This document shows positions 26,099 to 33,497 of a DNA stretch of 49,432 nt, one piece after another. Positions within the stretch are counted from its first letter, which is position 1, and every line of letters starts with the position of its first letter. The stretch comes from Clostridiales bacterium (GTDB taxonomy: Bacteria > Bacillota > Clostridia > Oscillospirales > Oscillospiraceae), in contig JAAYOP010000078.1 in the NCBI GenBank assembly GCA_012520295.1, positions 1-49,432 of the forward strand, in the 5' to 3' direction. The notes beneath the pieces were generated by a model. It was not told the DNA's origin. It saw only the letters and a list, made by a program, of their open reading frames with translations, and ran no database searches. The translations under genes were made by a program, and so were the position numbers.

Positions 26099-26157
26099 GG
26101 CCTGCCGTTTGCCGGATAAACGGCAACCGCATTTGTCGCCAATTTAGCGGCAGCGGT
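26099..26157 (+). repeat. Dispersed hairpin element, copy B (before the zinc-ribbon gene)
   Basis: Begins GGCCTGCCGTTTGCCG. The stem TGCCGTTT/AAACGGCA encloses the loop GCCGGAT. AACCGC and GCGGTT (about 26125-26158) form an outer pair. Compared with copy A the stem bases differ on both sides together. It lies directly before the ribosome site of the next gene. Confidence 0.6.
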
Positions 26158-26170
26158 TTATGGAGCTAAA

Positions 26171-26620
26171 ATGACAATATCTGAAAAAGTTGCATATCTA
26201 AAAGGCCTGTGCGAGGGAATGAAGCTTGATACGGAAAATAATGAAGGCAAGCTCATATCGGCTGTAATTGATATTCTCAGTGACATGGCTGAGGAGATTG
26301 ACGAGCTCAATGAAGTTACAATTGATTTGACTGAGGAGCTGGAGGACATCTATGACGCCCAGGCCCTGCTGGAGGACGTAGTTTTCCAGGAAAACGACTA
26401 TGATGATGACGATGAGGAAGAGGATTGTTGCTGCTGCTATGACGATGATGATGAGGAGCCCCTGTTCTTTGAAGTCAGATGCCCGTCATGTTCAAACGAG
26501 ATAACCATTGATGAGGATGTTTTGGAGCTGGGCAGCATTTCCTGTCCGAATTGCGGAGAAAAGCTGGAATTCGATCTGGACTTTGATGATGACGAGGACG
26601 AGGAAGAGGACGAGGTTTAA
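26171..26620 (+). CDS. Acidic CD1247-type protein with a C-terminal zinc ribbon
   Basis: 149 residues. The first 70 (MTISEKVAYLKGLCEGM) match the CD1247 N-terminal domain seen in Clostridia next to efp; its function is unknown. Residues 75-97 are an acidic run holding four adjacent cysteines (C86-C89). A zinc ribbon follows with C104-x2-C107 and C125-x2-C128, and the C terminus is again strongly acidic. GGAG precedes the ATG at a short distance. The acidic runs suggest a protein that contacts basic partners such as ribosomal proteins, but this is inference. Confidence 0.8.
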   Translation: MTISEKVAYLKGLCEGMKLDTENNEGKLISAVIDILSDMAEEIDELNEVTIDLTEELEDIYDAQALLEDVVFQENDYDDDDEEEDCCCCYDDDDEEPLFFEVRCPSCSNEITIDEDVLELGSISCPNCGEKLEFDLDFDDDEDEEEDEV

Positions 26621-26638
26621 TTAATTTCATAGACGCAT

Positions 26639-26669
26639 AAGGGCTTGCAGTCAAGCTGCAAGCCCTTTA
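26639..26669. terminator. Bidirectional terminator between convergent genes
   Basis: AAGGGCTTGCAG, loop TCAAG, CTGCAAGCCCTT: a perfect 12-base stem lying between the zinc-ribbon gene and the convergent EFR1 gene. Confidence 0.8.
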
Positions 26670-26681
26670 TCGTAAGATCTT

Positions 26682-27455
26682 TTAATACTTGTTTTCAAGT
26701 CTCAGGGTGACCTTTGGATTTATGTATCTTTCTTTACCCTTGGTGTCCTGTCCGTGCTCGATTGCCCGACTGGGGCAGTTGTGAAGGCAGGCAAGGCACA
26801 TTGTGCACCGGCCCTCCCAAACCGGATGTCCCTCGTTATCTCCGGTTATGCAGGACATGGGGCACAATTTTTGGCACAGGCCGCAGGATGTACAGGCCTC
26901 GGTATAATAGAGCTTACTGGTACCCTTTGAAGTGCTGATTTCGGCAATGGGCATAAAAAGGTCTCTGGGTTGGTTGGTGTCGATTTTGCCTTGAGACTTG
27001 CTTTTGATGGCTTCGATAATCTCCTCGAGCCTGCTGTCGGCGGCAGACAGTATTTTGTCCAGGGTCTGTTTGGGAGGGAGACTCGACCAGATAATGAAGT
27101 TATCAGGCATTACCAGGTCGAAACTGCCGTTGAAGCCTATTGACTTTCCTTGCAGCATGGCGGCCAGGGCAGCACATTCACCCCCGGAGCTCTCCCCGCA
27201 GGTAAACACTCCATAGACTTTTTGATTGCCATAACCTTTCAAAACCATGCTTTCAATAAATTCTCCCACAGCTCCGGGCAGAGTCCAGGCAAAGGTGGGA
27301 ACTACGAAAACCAAATACTCGTCCCCCGAAATGTCATACTCAAAACGCCTGTCCCTCAGTGCTGCTCCAATGGATATTGTTCTGTCTTTCAATTCTCCGG
27401 CAATCCTGTCGGCTGCATACTGGGAATTGCCTGTAGCGGAAAAATAGAATACCAT
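26682..27455 (-). CDS. EFR1 family flavodoxin-ferredoxin protein
   Basis: 257 residues combining a flavodoxin-like FMN domain (FYFSATGNSQYAA at the N terminus, VVPTFAWTLPGAV in the middle) with two C-terminal [4Fe-4S] clusters (CTSCGLCQKLCP and CTMCLACLHNCP). This is the EFR1 layout common in strict anaerobes. It is probably a low-potential electron carrier; its partners are unknown. GCAGGAGG lies just before the start. It follows the chromate transporter genes in the same direction at 76 bases, so co-transcription is possible. Confidence 0.92.
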   Translation of the reverse strand: MVFYFSATGNSQYAADRIAGELKDRTISIGAALRDRRFEYDISGDEYLVFVVPTFAWTLPGAVGEFIESMVLKGYGNQKVYGVFTCGESSGGECAALAAMLQGKSIGFNGSFDLVMPDNFIIWSSLPPKQTLDKILSAADSRLEEIIEAIKSKSQGKIDTNQPRDLFMPIAEISTSKGTSKLYYTEACTSCGLCQKLCPMSCITGDNEGHPVWEGRCTMCLACLHNCPSRAIEHGQDTKGKERYINPKVTLRLENKY

Positions 27456-27531
27456 TTTTAGCCTCCTGCATATTTAAGATTTTCAAGTGTCTGCCAAGCT
27501 CTTAACAGTATTTTATTCTATTCATTGAGTA

Positions 27532-28077
27532 TTACCTTAAAAAAATAGTACCAAAAACTCCTGACAGCAGAACCAAAATAACCGGGCTTGCCTTTTTATA
27601 TATCAGTAAAAAGGAGACAACTGCGGCAATGGCCAGAACAGGTATATCAATCGAAGCCGGTACAGCGCCGGGAAACAGGGAGGCAGAGCCGATGGAAACA
27701 AGACCGGATAAAACAAGGGCTAATACTATGGGCTTAATTCCCGCTAAGATTGAGAGGATAATAGGGCTGCTGCGGTAAGCAAAAAACCATTTTGAGACAA
27801 GCAGGCAGATAACGAAAGAGGGCAGTACAACTCCCAGAGTCGCTATCAGGGCACCGGGAATCCCGAAAAGCTGCATACCTGAAAAGGTGGCGCAATTAAC
27901 TGCAAAGGGGCCTGGTGTCATTTGGGAGATAGCCACCATATCAATTGCCTGCTCAAGAGACATGAGCCCTCTTGATACCAGCTCTTGCTGTATAAGCGGA
28001 ATCATTGCCATTCCGCCGCCGATTGTAAAAAAGCCGATTTTTGCAAATATAAAAAATAGTTGGATAAGCTCAGTCAT
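27532..28077 (-). CDS. Chromate transporter, second half-size subunit
   Basis: 181 residues with about five or six hydrophobic helices and the ChrA signature FFTIGGGMAMIPLIQQEL near the start and QMTPGPFAVNCATF after it. It is one of two half-size CHR proteins that together equal a full ChrA. The family exports chromate, although many anaerobe members have no tested substrate. The start overlaps the stop of the preceding gene, so the two halves are co-translated. Confidence 0.93.
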   Translation of the reverse strand: MTELIQLFFIFAKIGFFTIGGGMAMIPLIQQELVSRGLMSLEQAIDMVAISQMTPGPFAVNCATFSGMQLFGIPGALIATLGVVLPSFVICLLVSKWFFAYRSSPIILSILAGIKPIVLALVLSGLVSIGSASLFPGAVPASIDIPVLAIAAVVSFLLIYKKASPVILVLLSGVFGTIFLR

Positions 28078-28666
28078 TTATACTATTCCATTTCTTTAGT
28101 ACCAGATAATAGAGTACAAAACCTGCTGCCGCGCCGCCTATAATCAGAAAAACCACATTCAGGGAAGGGAATATGAAGATGAGTGCAGCCGCAATAATAA
28201 AAAAAATGACTGCGTATTTATCGGCAAGGTTCTTTCTATAGAGTTTATGAAGAGTCGAAATAAAAAGCGCGATAACCGCGCCGCTGACTCCGCGCAAAAA
28301 CCCACGTACATACGGACTGTCTACAAAGAAATTGTAAAAGACTGTTACCAGGCACAGTACAATCACAGATGGCAGGATTGCACCGATACCGGCCAGGATT
28401 GCCGCCGAATTTCCTCCAATGCGGTAAGCCACCATAACTGATGAATTGACTGCGATAACTCCTGGCAGCGACTGAGCTACAGCGGTAATATCGCTGATCT
28501 CCTCAGAGGAAACAAGTTCATTTTTCTCGGAAAACTCAGAATGAATGACAGATATCATCGCCAGTCCGCCGCCAAAGGTTACAAGACCCATTTTAAAAGT
28601 AGACCAGAATATTTTTAGCAAAAGCTTTATTCCGGCACTATTTATATTTTTCATTTTTTTGTCCAT
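28070..28666 (-). CDS. Chromate transporter, first half-size subunit
   Basis: 198 residues. LVTFGGGLAMISVIHSEF and QSLPGVIAVNSSVMVAYR are the CHR-domain motifs, followed by several membrane helices. It pairs with the downstream half by an 8-base overlap. No good ribosome site is visible before its ATG; an internal ATG at codon 5 is another option. A well-formed promoter lies about 80 bases upstream. Confidence 0.92.
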   Translation of the reverse strand: MDKKMKNINSAGIKLLLKIFWSTFKMGLVTFGGGLAMISVIHSEFSEKNELVSSEEISDITAVAQSLPGVIAVNSSVMVAYRIGGNSAAILAGIGAILPSVIVLCLVTVFYNFFVDSPYVRGFLRGVSGAVIALFISTLHKLYRKNLADKYAVIFFIIAAALIFIFPSLNVVFLIIGGAAAGFVLYYLVLKKWNSIND

Positions 28667-28743
28667 AAAACACCGCTTTGCTGGCTTATTTTCTGTACGG
28701 ATATTGCCAGTTTAATCGTTAAAAATGCTTTAATATTAGAAAA

Positions 28744-28772
28744 ATTATAACATAGGAAGTATATGTTTGCAA
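28744..28772 (-). promoter_or_regulatory. Promoter of the chromate transporter genes
   Basis: Read on the minus strand: TTGCAA (28767-28772), 17 bases, TATAAT (28744-28749). The spacer holds a near-palindrome, CATATACTTCCTATG, a possible operator. Confidence 0.6.
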
Positions 28773-28798
28773 TAAATCATAAAACATAAACCTTGGCG

Positions 28799-28827
28799 TT
28801 GACAAACACTCAAAGCTGTGCTAATAT
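28799..28827 (+). promoter_or_regulatory. Promoter of tRNA-Ser
   Basis: TTGACA, 17 bases, TAATAT. The -10 ends 21 bases before the first base of the tRNA. It is divergent from the chromate transporter promoter. Confidence 0.65.
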
Positions 28828-28848
28828 GAATTTCGCCTGAAAAAATAC

Positions 28849-28937
28849 GGAGAGATGTCCGAGTGGTTTAAGGAGCTGGTCTTGAAAACCAGTGACCGGG
28901 CAACCGGCCGGGGGTTCGAATCCCTCTCTCTCCGCCA
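28849..28937 (+). tRNA. tRNA-Ser (UGA anticodon)
   Basis: The acceptor stem GGAGAGA pairs with TCTCTCC. The anticodon stem is CTGGT/ACCAG with loop CTTGAAA, giving anticodon TGA at 28883-28885. A long variable arm (GACCGGGCAACCGGCC region) is typical of serine tRNAs. GGGGGTTCGAATCCC forms the T arm. The CCA end is encoded (28935-28937). It is a single gene with its own promoter and terminator. Confidence 0.97.
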
Positions 28938-28941
28938 GAAC

Positions 28942-28979
28942 AATAATCCTGTCGAATTTCGTCGGCAGGGTTATTTTTT
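28942..28979 (+). terminator. Intrinsic terminator of tRNA-Ser
   Basis: A 13-base stem (AATAATCCTGTCG with CGGCAGGGTTATT, two wobble pairs) followed by a T-run. Confidence 0.85.
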
Positions 28980-29242
28980 ATTTCTTTTTATTTCTTATTT
29001 AATATCCCAATTAATGCCTGTTCTCAGTTAAAGGAAATTGGGGCGTATGACCGAAAAATACATTCAGGCAGTCAATCAATATATCTAAAACAGGGAAAAA
29101 ATGTTTTGGATTGTTGAAATCAGAAAGCTATACTCCGTGGTTAAAATTACCCTGTTAAATTAGAATGTATAATTAATGGGTTTAGTAAAAACCTTACACA
29201 TAATATCATACAAATATTGTTAAAAAAGCATGCTCTTCACGG
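28980..29242. other. AT-rich gap after tRNA-Ser
   Basis: No open frame, no RNA gene and no strong promoter can be made out here. The whole gap between the tRNA and the PadR gene is about 520 bases; its right part holds the nested inverted repeat described separately. Confidence 0.5.
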
Positions 29243-29371
29243 TTTTTTGTTACTTGTTTTTGCTATTTCGGACATTGCTCGGAATACTAATATATGTTAC
29301 TATTAACGGGGTTTAATAGTAACATATATTAAAATAATAGCAGGTTGTATGCAAAACATGTAACAAAAAAC
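29243..29371. repeat. 129-base nested inverted repeat upstream of a PadR gene
   Basis: The inner part is a perfect 18-base inverted repeat (TAATATATGTTACTATTA at 29288-29305 and its complement at 29314-29331) around an 8-base loop. The outer arms, GTTTTTTGTTAC (29243-29254) and GTAACAAAAAAC (29360-29371), are also perfect and extend inward with one mismatch and one gap. TGCTATT/AATAGCA (29262-29268/29336-29342) forms a third pair. The whole could fold into one long hairpin. It may be a miniature inverted-repeat element or a double operator; ATGT..ACAT dyads are typical PadR targets. Confidence 0.6.
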
Positions 29372-29457
29372 TTAAAAAGTTGCAGATTCATATAAAAAAA
29401 GATATAAACTATTCTTAATATGAAACGATATTAATAGTATGAAAGAGGGTGAATAGG

Positions 29458-30036
29458 GTGTCTATCAAGCATGCAATTATGAGCTGCCTTTATAAAAAGC
29501 CTTTTTCAGGATATGACCTGTCTAAAATGTTTGACGGAACAGGTAATTTTTACTGGGCTGCAACACATACACAGATATACAGAACACTATCGGAGCTAGA
29601 CAGCAACGGTATGATTAAGAGCCAAACGATTGAACAGGAACAAAGCCCTAATAAAAAGATTTATTTCCTTACGAAAGAGGGCCAAACAGAGCTGTTCAAG
29701 TGGCTTAATACTGAAATGGAGGTCGAGCCGATCCGGGATAAATTCCAGCTGCAATTTTCCTTTCAGTATTATCTGAGCGATCAGGAAATAATCAATAATA
29801 TGGAAACCAGAATAAAAAAACTGGAGGACAGGTTAAGCAGCCTGAGAAGCAGTGGATATTATAAGGATTTGAAAAACGTCAGCAGCGAAAAGGAACGCCT
29901 TCTTAAGTATCTGTCCCTGGAATACGGTGTCGGTATATATGAATATGAGCTTCAGTGGCTGAAAAAGGGTCTGAGCAGATTTAAGGAATTGGTTGAAAAC
30001 AGCGCGCCAAAGGAAGTCGAAAAACCAATATTCTGA
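29458..30036 (+). CDS. PadR family transcriptional regulator (long form)
   Basis: A winged-helix regulator of about 193 residues. SIKHAIMSCLYKKPFSGYDLSKMF and THTQIYRTLSELDSNGMI match the PadR N-terminal domain. The C-terminal half is helical, like the Vir_act_alpha_C dimer domain. Two GTG codons compete for the start: 29449, which overlaps the ribosome site, and 29458, which follows GAGGG by a normal distance; I prefer 29458. No target gene follows, so autoregulation through the upstream inverted repeat is plausible. Phenolic acids or drugs are typical inducers of the family. Confidence 0.88.
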   Translation: MSIKHAIMSCLYKKPFSGYDLSKMFDGTGNFYWAATHTQIYRTLSELDSNGMIKSQTIEQEQSPNKKIYFLTKEGQTELFKWLNTEMEVEPIRDKFQLQFSFQYYLSDQEIINNMETRIKKLEDRLSSLRSSGYYKDLKNVSSEKERLLKYLSLEYGVGIYEYELQWLKKGLSRFKELVENSAPKEVEKPIF

Positions 30037-30047
30037 TAATATCCAAA

Positions 30048-30083
30048 GAAGCATACTATGATCGTTGTTTCATAGTGTGCTTC
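30048..30083. terminator. Hairpin between convergent genes
   Basis: GAAGCATACTATGA pairs with TCATAGTGTGCTTC (one wobble pair). No clear T-run follows on either strand, so termination would be inefficient. Confidence 0.45.
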
Positions 30084-30114
30084 CTTGGAGTTGTTAAATC
30101 ATAATATGTATGAA

Positions 30115-30672
30115 TTATAAGCCTTCCACGGTACGCATGGCCTTTATTGTCATATCGATAAGATAATCCAGCTCCCAGCCAAGCATATCTGCGCCCTTTT
30201 GAATAATCTCACGGGAGCAGCCCGCTGCGAAGCTGGGGGTTTTAAACTTTTTCTTAACGGACTTTATTTCAATATCAGAAACGCTTTTCGAAGGGCGTAC
30301 AAGAGCAGCAGCTCCTATAAGACCTGTGAGCTCGTCTGTGGCATACAGCACCTTTTCCATTGTATGTTCAGGTTTGATATCTGTGGTGAACCCATATCCG
30401 TGGCTACAGACTGCGCGAATAAATCTCTCATCAAAGCCGTTTTCACGTAGAATCTCCTGCTGCTTTATACAGTGCTCATCGGGGAACATTTCATAATCAA
30501 GATCATGCAGCAGACCCGCCAGCCCCCAAAAATCTCTCTCATCACCGAAACCAAGTTCATCGGCAAAATATATCATAACCTTTTCCAAAATGTAAGCATG
30601 CCTGAGGTGAAAATCCTCTTTATTATACTTGTGTAATAAATCAAGAGCATACTGTCGGGATATATTAGACAT
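30115..30672 (-). CDS. HD domain phosphohydrolase
   Basis: About 185 residues. The HD pattern is seen in HAYILEKVMIYFADELG, LLHDLDYEMFPDEH and CSHGYG, with LYATDELTGLI as the last metal-ligand segment. This is the small HDIG-like type that acts on nucleotides or other phosphate esters; the substrate is unknown. The ATG at 30672 is preceded by AAAGGA at a normal distance; an in-frame ATG at 30681 abuts that site. It lies 40 bases after the DUF1700 gene in the same direction and may be the last gene of that operon. Confidence 0.85.
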   Translation of the reverse strand: MSNISRQYALDLLHKYNKEDFHLRHAYILEKVMIYFADELGFGDERDFWGLAGLLHDLDYEMFPDEHCIKQQEILRENGFDERFIRAVCSHGYGFTTDIKPEHTMEKVLYATDELTGLIGAAALVRPSKSVSDIEIKSVKKKFKTPSFAAGCSREIIQKGADMLGWELDYLIDMTIKAMRTVEGL

Positions 30673-30711
30673 ATAAACCATCCTTTTTACAAAAGTTTTA
30701 TATATAAATGA

Positions 30712-31425
30712 CTAACTTACGCCACCAAACCAGTTCCAGACATGCCAGAAAGGCTTGAAACCGGCAACCATAAACATCAGAAACAAGGCGAGAATAAAGG
30801 ATCCTGTAAACAAACCGAAGGTCGCCAGAGCTACGCGACTGCAGCCCCGCTTTAGTCTGTCGCTGATAGCAGGTTTCCTGGGCAAGGAAATTGTGGCGGG
30901 TTTAAAAACACTCCTATGCCATTGCCGGTACATTCTGATAAAATGAACAGTGTAGCAATAGAAGCATATCACTCCCACCGAGGATAAAACAGCCAGAGCC
31001 AAAAAGGATACTCCCAGTACGGAATTGCAGGGGAAGGGAATATATAAAAAGGATATTTTAATCTCAAAAATCAGGGTAAACCCGAGAGCAAGGCACGCAA
31101 GGGAGAACGCTGCTATACAGGCCAGCCAGGCAAAGAGGAGTATAATGAACATAAAAACAAAAACATCGGCAAAGAACACACCAATTCCAAAAAGGAATTT
31201 TGACATACCGCGGGGCGCGTCTCCGCCTGTATGTGCAGGAGCTTTAAACTGGGCGGCGATAGCCTCCGGACTTCCGAGCCTGGCAGATATCTCCTCTTCG
31301 GAGCAACCTTCGGCAAGCTTTTGTCGGAAATGCTCTTCATAATCGGCAATTATATCCTCGTAATCGGGAATGGAGTTTGCCTTCAGATGAATTTTGAGCT
31401 GATGAAGGTACGTTTCTTTATTCAT
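30712..31425 (-). CDS. DUF1700 family membrane protein
   Basis: The ATG at 31425 follows GAGGAGG and gives 237 residues. The first 75 residues (MNKETYLHQLKIHLKANSIP, then YEEHFRQKLAEGCSEEEISARLGSPEAIA) are the DUF1700 helical domain. Four or more hydrophobic helices follow. The family nearly always follows a PadR gene, as here, where the two overlap by 8 bases. Its role is unknown, though such pairs are linked to envelope stress. Confidence 0.88.
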   Translation of the reverse strand: MNKETYLHQLKIHLKANSIPDYEDIIADYEEHFRQKLAEGCSEEEISARLGSPEAIAAQFKAPAHTGGDAPRGMSKFLFGIGVFFADVFVFMFIILLFAWLACIAAFSLACLALGFTLIFEIKISFLYIPFPCNSVLGVSFLALAVLSSVGVICFYCYTVHFIRMYRQWHRSVFKPATISLPRKPAISDRLKRGCSRVALATFGLFTGSFILALFLMFMVAGFKPFWHVWNWFGGVS

Positions 31426-31741
31426 TGAAATCCTCCTCGGCCAATATATCATTTACAGCCGCCACAAAGGTTTGCCATTCAGCTTTTGCTTTTTGATATT
31501 CATCTCTGCCCAGAGAAGTCATGGTGTAATATTTTCTGGGCGGACCGCCGCTTTCCTCAGACAGATATGTGGTGACCAGCCCCTCACTTTTCAGCTTCCG
31601 TAAAATCGGATAGACGGTACCGTCTGCTATATCTATCCTTTTTGACAGAAACTCGGAAACATCGTAGCCGTATCTGTCGCCCCTGTTTAGCAGGGACAGG
31701 ACACAAAGCTCCAGAACACCTTTTTTATATTGAGTATTCAT
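31418..31741 (-). CDS. PadR family transcriptional regulator (short form)
   Basis: 107 residues: a single winged-helix domain with KKGVLELCVLSLLNRGDRYGYDV and IADGTVYPILRKLKSEGLV. The ATG at 31741 follows GGAGG by 5 bases; upstream in-frame ATGs lack a site. It overlaps the DUF1700 gene and is probably its repressor. A near-perfect promoter lies upstream (31811-31839). Confidence 0.92.
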   Translation of the reverse strand: MNTQYKKGVLELCVLSLLNRGDRYGYDVSEFLSKRIDIADGTVYPILRKLKSEGLVTTYLSEESGGPPRKYYTMTSLGRDEYQKAKAEWQTFVAAVNDILAEEDFNE

Positions 31742-31810
31742 CTTGCCTCCGTTCATAAACTGCACAGACCCAAATGTTAAAAAGAAAATATGTCCCCAGC
31801 ATCACTATTG

Positions 31811-31839
31811 ATAATAATACAGTAGTTTCTCTGTGTCAA
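31811..31839 (-). promoter_or_regulatory. Promoter of the padR-DUF1700 operon
   Basis: Read on the minus strand: TTGACA (31834-31839), 17 bases, TATTAT (31811-31816). CTATTGA/TCAATAG repeats flank it on both sides and may be a regulator site. Confidence 0.7.
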
Positions 31840-32066
31840 TAGTTCGGCCTGCGGATGGACCATAATGTTTCGGATATTATGGAATGTATTCAGCAACAAT
31901 GGCATAATCTTTTAATACAGTTCAATGAAAAATTAAAAAGCACAAAAAAGAGTTGCCTTTCAGTGCTGAGAATGATATTATAATTTTGATTAAAAAATCA
32001 GAAAGAGGGACACAGTTGGACGAACCTCCCTTACCTAATACTAGAATTATAAATTTTCAATTTATA

Positions 32067-32124
32067 AACAGCAAAGCGCAGCAGAGCCAGGAAGGCTTAT
32101 GCTGATGTTTTGCTGTTATTTTTT
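32067..32124 (+). terminator. Terminator-like hairpin in the leader of the CNNM gene
   Basis: AACAGCAAA (32067-32075) pairs with TTTGCTGTT (32109-32117), and CAGCAGAGCC (32079-32088) pairs with GGCTTATGCTG inside it. Six T follow (32119-32124). It ends 27 bases before the ATG. No plus-strand gene lies upstream within 2 kb, so it most likely acts as an attenuator of this gene rather than the end of another. Confidence 0.6.
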
Positions 32125-32150
32125 CTGACAATTGGAGGAGATAAGCGCAG

Positions 32151-33428
32151 ATGGAAAGCGACAGTATAGGTAAAATATTTTTGCTGGCATTGTTTATACT
32201 ATTCTCAGCATTTTTCTCAGCAACGGAAACGGCTTTTTCAGCCCTCAACAGGATCAGGATAAAAAGCCAGGCAAGTGACGGAAATAAAAGATCCCGGCTT
32301 ATTATGAAGCTTTCGGATAACTACGACAAACTGATATCCACAATCCTGATAGGCAACAATATTTGCAACATATCGGCAACCTCCCTGGCAACCGATCTGC
32401 TCATAAGAAATTTTGGTAACATGGGGGTTACGATTTCAACCGTATCCATGACGGTTATAATTCTCATCTTCGGTGAAATATCCCCAAAGAGCATGGCAAA
32501 GGATTCACCGGAGGGATTTGCCCACTTTTCCGCACCGATAATAAACCTGTTTTACTATATTTTATACCCCATAAATTTCCTTTTTTCGATGTGGAAAAAG
32601 CTGCTGATTAAAATATTCAAGCCAACAAGTGTTATCGGAGTGACGGAAGAGGAGCTTTTGACAATGGTGGATGAAGCTGAAAACGATGGCGGAATCGACA
32701 GTGCTGAGGGCGAACTTATAAGAAATGCCATTGAATTTGGCGATATACAGGCAAAGGACATATTTACTCCCAGGGTCGATGTGGTGGCCGTCAGCTCGGA
32801 TATGGACAGGGCAGAGGTAGAGGCGGTATTCTGGGAGAGTGGCTATTCAAGACTGCCGGTTTATTCCGAGACCATCGACAATATAGTAGGTGTTTTAAAT
32901 CAAAAGGATTTCGGGCGACCGGAAAACAGGGAGCGCTCAATTGCAGAAATGATGAAACCGCCTGTTTTTGTAATACCTACCATCGGAATTGACGAGCTGT
33001 TGAGGACTTTACAGCGCACAAAATCCCATATGGCTGTAATTGCCGATGAATTCGGGGGCACAATGGGTATTGTAACCCTTGAGGATGTTCTGGAAGAGCT
33101 TGTAGGCGAGATCTGGGATGAGCAGGATGAGGTCATCGAAGAGTTCGTTATGCTGTCGGAAAATGAATACAGGGTACTTTGTTCGGCCGACCTTAATGAT
33201 ATGTTTGAATTCTTCAATATAGATGAGGAAAGCGAGATATCAAAAGTCAGCGGCTGGGTTATTCAGGAGCTGGGAAGAATCCCTCGTGTCGGAGATACAT
33301 TTACATACGGGAAGCTGAAGGTAACCGTTACAAAGTGTAATCCGAGACGTGCGCTGGAGATTGTGGTAAGAATTGAAGAGCCTGAAAACGAAAAGGAGAA
33401 CAACGGAAAATACAAAGAAAAAACATGA
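32151..33428 (+). CDS. CNNM/HlyC-CorC family transporter (hemolysin-like)
   Basis: 425 residues. Residues 1-185 are a DUF21/CNNM membrane domain with about three or four helices (FILFSAFFSATETAFSALNR at the start). Two CBS domains cover about 200-335 (IFTPRVDVVAVSSD, LPVYSETIDNIVGVLNQKD, HMAVIADEFGGTMGIVTLEDVLEELVGEIWDE). A CorC_HlyC domain ends the protein. Homologues are implicated in magnesium efflux or homeostasis; the hemolysin name is historical. GGAGGAG lies before the ATG, and a terminator-like hairpin in the leader suggests control by attenuation. Confidence 0.92.
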   Translation: MESDSIGKIFLLALFILFSAFFSATETAFSALNRIRIKSQASDGNKRSRLIMKLSDNYDKLISTILIGNNICNISATSLATDLLIRNFGNMGVTISTVSMTVIILIFGEISPKSMAKDSPEGFAHFSAPIINLFYYILYPINFLFSMWKKLLIKIFKPTSVIGVTEEELLTMVDEAENDGGIDSAEGELIRNAIEFGDIQAKDIFTPRVDVVAVSSDMDRAEVEAVFWESGYSRLPVYSETIDNIVGVLNQKDFGRPENRERSIAEMMKPPVFVIPTIGIDELLRTLQRTKSHMAVIADEFGGTMGIVTLEDVLEELVGEIWDEQDEVIEEFVMLSENEYRVLCSADLNDMFEFFNIDEESEISKVSGWVIQELGRIPRVGDTFTYGKLKVTVTKCNPRRALEIVVRIEEPENEKENNGKYKEKT

Positions 33429-33497
33429 AAGCATAATGTAATTAAAACGTAACGGCACTATGTGCTGTCACGTATAAAAAAACGGGGGTAATAAGGA

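Larger units (their letters stand above)
31742..32150. other. Intergenic region between padR and the CNNM transporter gene
   Basis: No gene is visible in this 409-base gap. It holds the padR promoter at its left end and a terminator-like hairpin just before the transporter at its right end. Between them is AT-rich sequence with small dyads such as TTATAAATTTTCAATTTATAA-like pairs (about 32047-32066). I could not identify a convincing plus-strand promoter. Confidence 0.5.
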
